Positions 40,601-49,600 of a stretch of 64,000 nt of DNA are shown in pieces. The translations under genes and the position numbers were made by a program. The first letter of the stretch is position 1; every line of letters begins with the position of its first letter. The notes under the pieces are model-generated. The model worked only from the letters and a program-made list of their open reading frames with translations. It was not told the origin of the DNA and ran no database searches. Source of the stretch: Megachile rotundata (lineage: Eukaryota; Arthropoda; Insecta; Hymenoptera; Megachilidae); contig NC_134991.1 in the NCBI RefSeq assembly GCF_050947335.1, positions 7,378,001 to 7,442,000 on the forward strand, read 5' to 3'.

Positions 40601-43600
40601 GATTGAAGCAGAGCTTTGTAATTTTTTTAAGTAATTCAATTTTTCTAGTTAAGATTGCGATTGGAAATATTTCTATCGTGTATAATTTTGTTATAGCTTT
40701 CTCAAAATAATATTAACTCCTTAAGTGTGATCTCCAAAGAGACATTTCAATTGCCAAAATAAAATATCCAGTGCAAAGTGATATCAACACTAATTTAACC
40801 TTCAGATAAATTTGCAGTTCATTAACTAATAAATAAACAATAAATTGTTTAAGAAAATCTTATTACAAACGCCTATATGAACGTTCTACATACTTCACAC
40901 TACAAGAATGTCAAGTGAAATCATGTAATTTCCCGTGACACTATATATTTGTCTCTATACTTTAAACGTCTTTCGTGGGAACAGTTTTTATCTAGCAACG
41001 AAGTACAGTTTATAGAAAGCATCAGTGCAAACGTTCGAAAACCTATTTTAAATGGGGTATTGCAAAACAGATTGGTCCCTTTCCCTTCACCACCGTACAT
41101 AACAACCTAGAAACACTTTTTGTCTCGAAGGTGTACAAGGAAGAGTTACGAAACAGATGTCGGTGTCGTTGAGAGACGCAAGCTCGAGGCGTCGAAACGC
41201 ACGCGTGTCGAAATCGGGTACAACGAATTCTGGGTAGATCTTTTTGCAGAACTTTTTGTTGTCTTTTGTGATGATAGGTGAAATGTGTCAGTATCCCTGT
41301 ATTCGAGGTTAGGTTCTATTTTCTTTTAGGTGTGGTTTGTGTCCCTGCATTTGAAATTGGGTTAAATACTTTAGCTTTAGGATGTGACCTTATATTTGAA
41401 GTTAGGTTAAGTGTGGTGTTAGCCATATGTTGTATCCCTGCATTCGAAGTTAGCTATTTGATGTAGCTTTATATTTGAAGTTAGGTTAAGTGTGGTGTTA
41501 ACTACATTTTGTATCCCTGCATTCGAAGTTAGCTATTTGATGTGACCTTATATTTGAAGTTAGGTTAAGCACAGTGTTAGCCATATGTTGTATCCCTGCA
41601 TTCGAAGTTAGCTATTTGATGTGACCTTATATTTGAAGTTAGGCTAAGCATAGTGTTAGCCATATGTTGTATCCCTGCATTCGAAGTTGGATTAAATATT
41701 TTAGTTATATGATGTAGTCTTATATTTGAAGCTAGCTTAAATGTAATGGTAGCCATATGCTGTATCCTTGCATTCGAAGTTGGGTTAAATGTTGCTTTAG
41801 CTATAGGTTGTATCGTTGTACTAGAAGTTCATCAATTGAAAAAAAGTGTAAATTGTCAGACCACCCAGTCCACAAATTTGCAAATCACTGAATACTCAAC
41901 TGTCCAAACATCTCATTCTTAAATGAAGCCCCCTAAATCATCAAATTCTCAAAGACCTGAACCTTCCAACTTTACTACAAATTTCCAACTTTCCCAAATT
42001 TCCAAATGGTGCAACCCAAATTCGAAAACGTCCACGTCTCAAAACATAAATTTTAGCCCCAGATCTCGCAAAGTTATTAGCAATGAATCCACCAAAAGTT
42101 GCCATATCACCTTACGAATGACTTATAGAATCTTTGAAATTCAAGAAATCATGTCGAAAACTCCATCCACCCAACCTTCCTGTACATTCAACCCGAATAA
42201 AACATGTATTAAAGTGAATCGCGCTTTTTCCATCTGAACCGCATCTCGATGCTCGTCGAAGGAACCCGCCAGGGTTGTGAGGTGTATCAGCATTTTAAAT
42301 CGCGTGGCTCGAGCGATGCATCATCAGGTGGGACGCCGAAGAGAATTCGTGCGTTTGCGTTGTCGCGGTGGAAAACAAGAGCACCGTCTGAAACGAATTG
42401 TGAGAACAAAAACGGCATACGCTTCTCACGAGCCTCATCGATTCTGCCGGTTGAAATTCCCCCGTTCGAAAGTATGGTATCGTTTGTACAGGAGAAATAC
42501 CACGAGCAACCGGCCAAAGAAATAGAGGAGGAAGATCGACATTCCATGGATTTCCATCGCGGTCGATCAGCTCCGGCCAGACCACAGATTTCTTCATTGA
42601 CAATCGTGATTCAGTAACGAGCCTCCGGGAATCGTACGGTGCCCGGTCTTCTCTTTCCCCTTTTTCCTGCCCCCTCTCGAATCGATTCACGGGTCGAACG
42701 ATCGATCGTGCCGCAATTAACCAGATCGATCGTGTCGCGGATCTTCCTTGCATTTCTAGCCACGACCGCGGTGCACACTTTTCGGATGAAAGTGTTGGGT
42801 TGAGAACGGTCGAGTTTCAATTATGGATGCGGGTAGTAGCTTGTTATATTGCCGAGGAGGGGTTGCACATACGGGTATTGGATTGATTGACTCAGTGTTT
42901 AATATTTAGTGGTTCACACGTGGGAATTTAGGGATGTATTTGGGAAGTTGGGAATGTGAAGTTTGAGAATATTGGCATTTGGGGGTTAGGAAGTTTGGAA
43001 AGTAAGAGTTGGAAATTTAGGGGGTTGGAATTTTGAGAATTTGTACATTTGCAAATTTGGGAGTTTGAAAACTTGGGAATTTGATTTGGACTTTTGGGAA
43101 TTGGGGATTTGAAAGCTTGGGAATTTAAAGAGTTTCAAAATTTGGGAATTTGAAAATTTACAGGGTTAAAAATTTAGGGAATTTGCACTTGAAAATTTCT
43201 GGATACAGAAACTTGCAAATTTAAAAATCCAAAAATCCAAAAGTTCAAAAATCCAAAAGTCCAAAAATCCAAAAATCCAAAAATCCTTCCCTTCTGAATA
43301 CAGCGATAAAAAAAGACGTAAACGAGTGAGAAACAAGAAAGCTCGCAAGAAGCGCAGTCTTCTCCGTTTTTCCCCGTTCAGAAATATATTCTCGGTTCAA
43401 AGGGAGCGATCCGTTGGTCCGGTGGTAGCAATTACCGGGAGGCACGGGATAGAGAACGTAGGCAAGAGTCGACGTTTAATTGAAACTTGACGCAGGAGAG
43501 CTTGTCGTACGACTGATTCGGCCTGGGTTCTTTTAACGAACGAGCTACACAATCTGGGTCATTGTACCGCCACACTCTAAATTCGGAGTGCAACGGACGC

Positions 43601-46600
43601 GTGCACGCGTCTTTTATCCGCGTGCGAGTTCGTCACTCGCGAGCTTCGCTATTTGCGAACTCGAAGAGGCTTTTCGACGTTGAAACATCAACGGTGAATA
43701 TATTCTGAAATGTCATTTGTCTTCTTTCGATTCACGTACGTGTCCCGTTTTATTGCGTTTCCTACATATTGCATTTTTTTGCTGAATGAAATATATGGCA
43801 GCTCTGTGTCGAGAATGTCTGCCAGCGAGAATGTTTGATACTTTTTTTTTAGCAATAAAATACTTGTTTTTTTTTTAGAGTTTAATTAAACACTATAGCC
43901 ATTTTACTGCAATATTTTCACCCTTCAAAATAAACTATATAATTAGAATGTATGATGTTTATATATTATATAATATTGAAAGAGAATGATTAAAAATGTT
44001 AAATATGTTGTTTCGTATGATAAGATTCGCGGAGTTCAAAGTGGGTCACCAGTTAACATTCCTTGTTAGCGGAGATGCAAAAGCTCTCGGTATTTACAGA
44101 GAAACTTTGATGGCTGCTCGAGTTTAGTTTGGATTCTCTGTTAGCTTTCGATGCTTCTATGTTTAGTTTGCGGAACAAGGAGAATGTACAACGTGTATTT
44201 GGTTCGAGTGCATATTGATAGATCGCATTTAAAAATAATAATATTTACTCAAACAGAATATTGATCCTGCTGCGATGAATGGGAAGATCTCTACCTGTAG
44301 TGAATATTGATAAATTTTATTCAGAAATAACAGTATTTATTGAAACAGAGTATCGACTTAGTATAGTTCATACCCCACGCGTAGTGACAGGTTGTTTACT
44401 GTAGTGAATTTGGTTCATTGGTACTTTGTTCAAATGTTGTGTAAGTGATGGGTTGGATACAGTTATAGTGAAGAAATAGGTTACAATAGTAAAACTGGTA
44501 TAAAATTTAGTCGTTCAAATATTGTCTAAATGTAGTGATGGGTTGGATACAGTTATAGTGAACAAATTGGTCACAGTAATAAAACTGACAGAAAGTTTAT
44601 TTTGTTCAAACTCAGTGCACATGTACTGATAGTTTAGGTACAATTATAATGAACGAATTAATTATAACAGTAATAAAACTGGTAGAAAATTTACTTTGTT
44701 CGAACATCGTGTAAAAGTAGTGATGGGTTGGATACTATTACGGTGAAAAAATTGCTTGTCAGAGTAATAAAACAGACAAATATTTATTTTATTTAAATGT
44801 ACTCTATACGTAGTGGTAGGTCAAATACAATTACAGTGAACAAAACAACCGTCACCAGAGAAACTGATATTTAAAATAACAGAAAGCAAGATTTTACCAC
44901 CATACGAAAGACGTGAAACTTGAAAAAAATTACATCTCCGATTTCCAATTTTTCCTCCGTAAAAATAATCATCAGTATAGGTTACTATTAATCATTGAAT
45001 CATTGGTTGCCAGAGATATATTTCCCGGTCCGCTGTAATTTTCTAGGTCGTAGGAGTAAGCGGTAGTTAAAAATGAAGAATAAACTAACATTCGCTTTAA
45101 GACCTCGCAGAATAAATAGTAGAAGCTCATAAAACTCACACGAAACACTGTTCGTTTTACGAGTCCATTCCTGAGCCCATTGTCACGCATAAAACATCAG
45201 GGTTTGTTCAACCTGCCTAGACGGAAGTGACGTGGTGGCGAACGTGGGGCGACACGGCTCGTTGAACCGCGCGAGCCCGCGCGCGGAAATAACTCACGTA
45301 CGAGAATCGTCACGTCTCGTGGTAACACGTTGGAACGGAAATGCAGATACGTACGAGGAGTATAAGTGGCGAATCGCCGATAATCGCACGTGAAACACGC
45401 GTTCTACTCGACTGTCCTTGGGGATAAGGTTCCCCTCGAAACAGTCTAGAGTGTACGAACTCGTGTTCTTCGTCTTCGTGTATGAAATATTGCGGCCGCA
45501 ACAGTTTTTCGATAGTTCAGCTCGGGTACGTGTGAGGGCTCTTCAATGTCAATATTGGGGAACTAGAATAGACTGAGTTGGTTTAGAGTGGGAATGTACG
45601 AGCTTTTGTGTTAGAGTTCTTGGGTTTTCGAAGTTCTCGGATTTTCTGATTGCTGAGTTGGCAAATTGGATAACTTTGATTACTGTACTTTTAAATTTTT
45701 AGATACGTAAATTTTTCTATTCCAGATTTTTTAGTTTTTAAGTTTGGGAAGGGCTGAATGTCCAAGTTCGTTAAATTTCCAATTTCCCATATTCCCTATT
45801 TCTACGGTTCTAATCCCCAAATTTCACTCACACCATTTTCAAACTTTCCAAATTCCAAATTTCCCAAATTCCAAATTCCCCAAATTCGAAATTTCCCAAA
45901 TTCCAAATCTCCCAAATCCCAAATCTCCCAAATCCCAAATCTCCCAAATCCCAAATCTCCCAAATCCCAAATCTCTCCCAAACATCCTCAAATTAGCACC
46001 ACTGATTATAATCACTTCCTCGCGGAATCTAAAAGTAACCTTTAGAAATGACATCATGTATAGACGTCATGAGCGAATTATAGTTCACGCTAGTATTACC
46101 GAACGACTATAACCAGTGAACGCGAAGGGACAAATAAAAAAAATCTGAAAAAATCTATTCCGGTCGTGATGTCGGTTTATTCTCGACGGATATCCCATTT
46201 CTGCAATGCCGGGTATTTTTATCCGTGGCCCACATACGACCACGTTGATTATTTCTCCTCGCGTAATGGGGGATGGCCCCTCGGTTTGACTTCGTGACGT
46301 TCATCGACAACAAGGTAGGAAAAGAGAGCTTTCTGCCGTTCGTTTTATGCACCATGAAGGACGCGAGTCTACTTTGCATGTCATTTCGCCCGTTTCCTTT
46401 TCACGAATGACTCTGGTAATTTTGTTTAAAATGCTCCGGTACTTTGCTACGCTTCGCGTCGTTTACCATTCAAATTTATCGCTGGAATAATATCCACACC
46501 GTAGGGGAAAAGTACCTTGAAATTGCAAAGAATAATCACAGCCATTAGTCTTTTTCATTTTGCCTTACTCAAATTTTATTATTTCAATTGATTTGTTAAC

Positions 46601-49600
46601 CATTGTTAACCATAAACAGTTCCTTGTTTTTCAATTAAAATGTCTATTAATACGTCTATATATCTATAATGTATATCTAGTCGATAAAGTGTTAAATGTC
46701 AGTTTCACAGTGCTCATAGTCTTGCGAGACCTTTGTACTGCATGCAATAGTAAATAGTACACACTAGGTACATAGCAAATTCTACATGCTGCATATATAG
46801 TACATTCTACATTCGTACATAGTACTGTATGCTACATAGGGATTGGACGAAATAATATAATCATTGTCATGATCGATCCAGACCGTCTAACCTTAACAGG
46901 ACAAGAGTCTGTTCTGATATCAACCATAATAATCCCATTGTCTTCCAACTTGTCTATAAGGACTCAAACTTTTGCATCAATACTATAATTAAAAATTATT
47001 TAAGACGTGTATGATTGGTTTCACTGTTCATCTGTACATTCACAAACATGTTTCAAACGAAGCATAATTAATTTGTAAATGTCCCTTGGTTCTTGTAGAC
47101 AATGCTTTCCCGGTACGCATTTTTCCATATTTCTAAAGAAATAATCCCAGGTAATGGCGCGTTTTTACCATTCCACAAACGCAGCTATAATTTTCCTCGC
47201 AGACAATTAACATTCCCCCGTGCAGTTCATTAAGATTCCTCGGAAAGTGGAAGCACGTTGTACGATACCCATTGAAGTCGCAGAATCTCGAATTCGCGTT
47301 TATCCGCTCGCTCGCTATCTAGCGGGACGGCATCCATTACGTCCTGACTTTACCACGAAACGATGAAAAAGAAAAAGGGACAAAAATTTGCCGTACGAGA
47401 TGGTTAGGTCGTGATGCTGGCTCGTTTTCTCGGACGATGAGCGTAGCAAGAGTTCTGCCACCATGGTGTGCCACCGATGGAAACCGTGCGAAGCAACGCG
47501 AGGTGAAACCCGGTCCATTGTCATGTGCCGAGGATCACGTAAGGTCACACACTCTCCTGACTCGCTCGCAAAGCCCTGCCAGTGTGCCCTACGTGGAAAC
47601 AACAAAGGCGTCAAGTTTCGTAACGAGCGACAGAACGTCGTCGGGGCTTATTGTTAGAAAACGAGAACTGGCTTTTGCCTTAGGGCCCGTCGCGAGAAAC
47701 GCCGTTTCGGTTTAGTCATCCGTGCCCGTTTGTGTTCCCGATCGTTCGTCGAAACCTTGCATACGATCTTCTTTTAACGATCGGGTCGAGGGAACGGAAA
47801 CAATGGCGGATTGAAGGTAATTCAGGCTGAAGGAGATGCTGGTGTTTTACACTGGTAACGGTAGAACTTGAGGTCACCACGTTTTTCCTTTTTTCCTCTT
47901 GTAATTGTGGCCCTTCAGGTGCTTCTGACATTATTGATGGCAATATTAATCAAACTACTTTAGATTCTAATGATGTACATAATTATGCATATACCTGAAA
48001 TATATCTTTGAGAGGCTAGATAACTTTGAGTGATTAGATAATTTTTATGTCGAAAAAATGAGAAGAAGATGAATATCGTTTGAAACTAATTTTATGTAAC
48101 AGTATATAAAAAATTGCACACATTCACACACTTTCACACGGAAATTGCATTTTTCCGGTTATAACATCGGTTACATGATACCCTGTACATCTTCATCGAC
48201 GACACACTTTGTGGCAGAGAGGAATAAAGTTGCTTGGGAACTCCGTACGTTGCGGACATAAATTGCATAACCCCGAGATGCAAGATATAACTGGTTAATG
48301 GAGTAAATGAGAACAAGGCGATCCGAATCTTGTCAGACTTCCCATTGCGTGCAATTAAGCTGGGAAATTATTTGTTAATCTATTCGTCAAAGTTAATTAG
48401 AAAGATGTTGGGAAGTTGGCATGAATATTGCATCGAAACGGAAAGCGTATAAAATAGTCCGGAGTTCGTTATCCTTAAAAATGCATCGGTTTTCATAGAA
48501 CTTTTTCTTCTCACGACTGCCGGAAGTGGCAACCATCTTTCTAAAGGTAACACGTCGGCAGCGATCGCGGGACGCCATAGGTAAAAGCGGCCGGCACTTT
48601 CTACAATTAATTACGACACACGATAGCGTCCTCCGCACGGTGGTCCTTAATTTGTCACTACATCAAACGCAAATTGATTATCAACCGGTGCCACCGGTGG
48701 CCGCTAAACATTCGCTACGAGTCGTTAATCTCGGCACGAAAACGTTTCTCCATGGTCTCCGTTGTGTCATGAGTCACGTCTTCTCTGAATCACGTCATTA
48801 GCTCGTTGTAATCTTTCGAGAAGGCTCGCGCGGCGTGTAACGCGGTAAAAATGATCGCGTTTCGAGAAGCGTCCGGATTATCCGTGTAATCCGAAATTTA
48901 TTGGTCTAGACGTAGGTCAACCTGACGCGTTTTTAATCGGTTTTAAATAAACCGTAGCCTTACGAAAAAAGAGGAGACTCGCTGCCGTACTTTTATGCAA
49001 ACGAGTGGCAAAGATTAAGGTCGAGTCTCGTAACTTTCCTTTTAATTGAGGATACCTTGAGATTCGCTCGTTCGTCAACTGATTGGGCCGTCATTGTGCA
49101 TTGCAGGGTGGCGGAGACGATTCGGACGAGGATAATCAGTGCGCCTTGAGCGAGAATTGGACGTTCGAGAAGAAAACCAGACGCTGGTCGCGCACGCCGC
49201 AAGCGAACGTCGAGAGGCTGCAGGCGATCGCCGGGCAGAACGTGCAATCCGAAGAGGACTCGGTGGAGGATCGTCTGGAAGCGGAGGAAGCCGAGGACAC
49301 CATGTTGGACACTCTCAGATACAGCAGCTTGCCGCCTGGAACGCTTCCCGATGAGATCGGTACCAGATTTCGAAGAACCGGCTCCGAGAGGTTGAGGGAC
49401 GGTGCCAAAGCTTTCCTCAGGCGAGTCGAGTCTCTCAAGTCCCGCCGGCGAAAGCACCAGAATCGTGACGGTATCGTCATCAGTGGTCCGCAAATTTTGG
49501 ACGTGATGTCGATGCAGCAGAAGATGAAGGAGCTGAACTGCGTGGACGTGTCACCTACGGGACCGGCGCCGGTGTCCTTCAACGATATCCTGTCTGGATC

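Larger units (their letters stand above)
16684..49106 (+). other. cv-c: Giant cv-c intron (32.4 kb)
   Basis: The donor is gtaagt at 16684 and the acceptor is ttgcag at 49101-49106. It separates the SAM exon from the GAP/START exons and is far larger than the other introns of the gene (105-181 bp). It holds two DNA-transposon-like units, about ten satellite arrays and several GC-richer, repeat-free islands near 26300-26800, 28300-28900, 31850-32300, 36000-36400, 42250-42850, 45200-45500, 47400-47750 and 48500-48900. No exon could be supported inside it, though alternative first exons are common in this gene family. Confidence 0.85.

Noticed and set aside
42247..42820. Overlapping frames up to 152 codons on both strands
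   Set aside because: Same GC-island effect; no domain or splice support.
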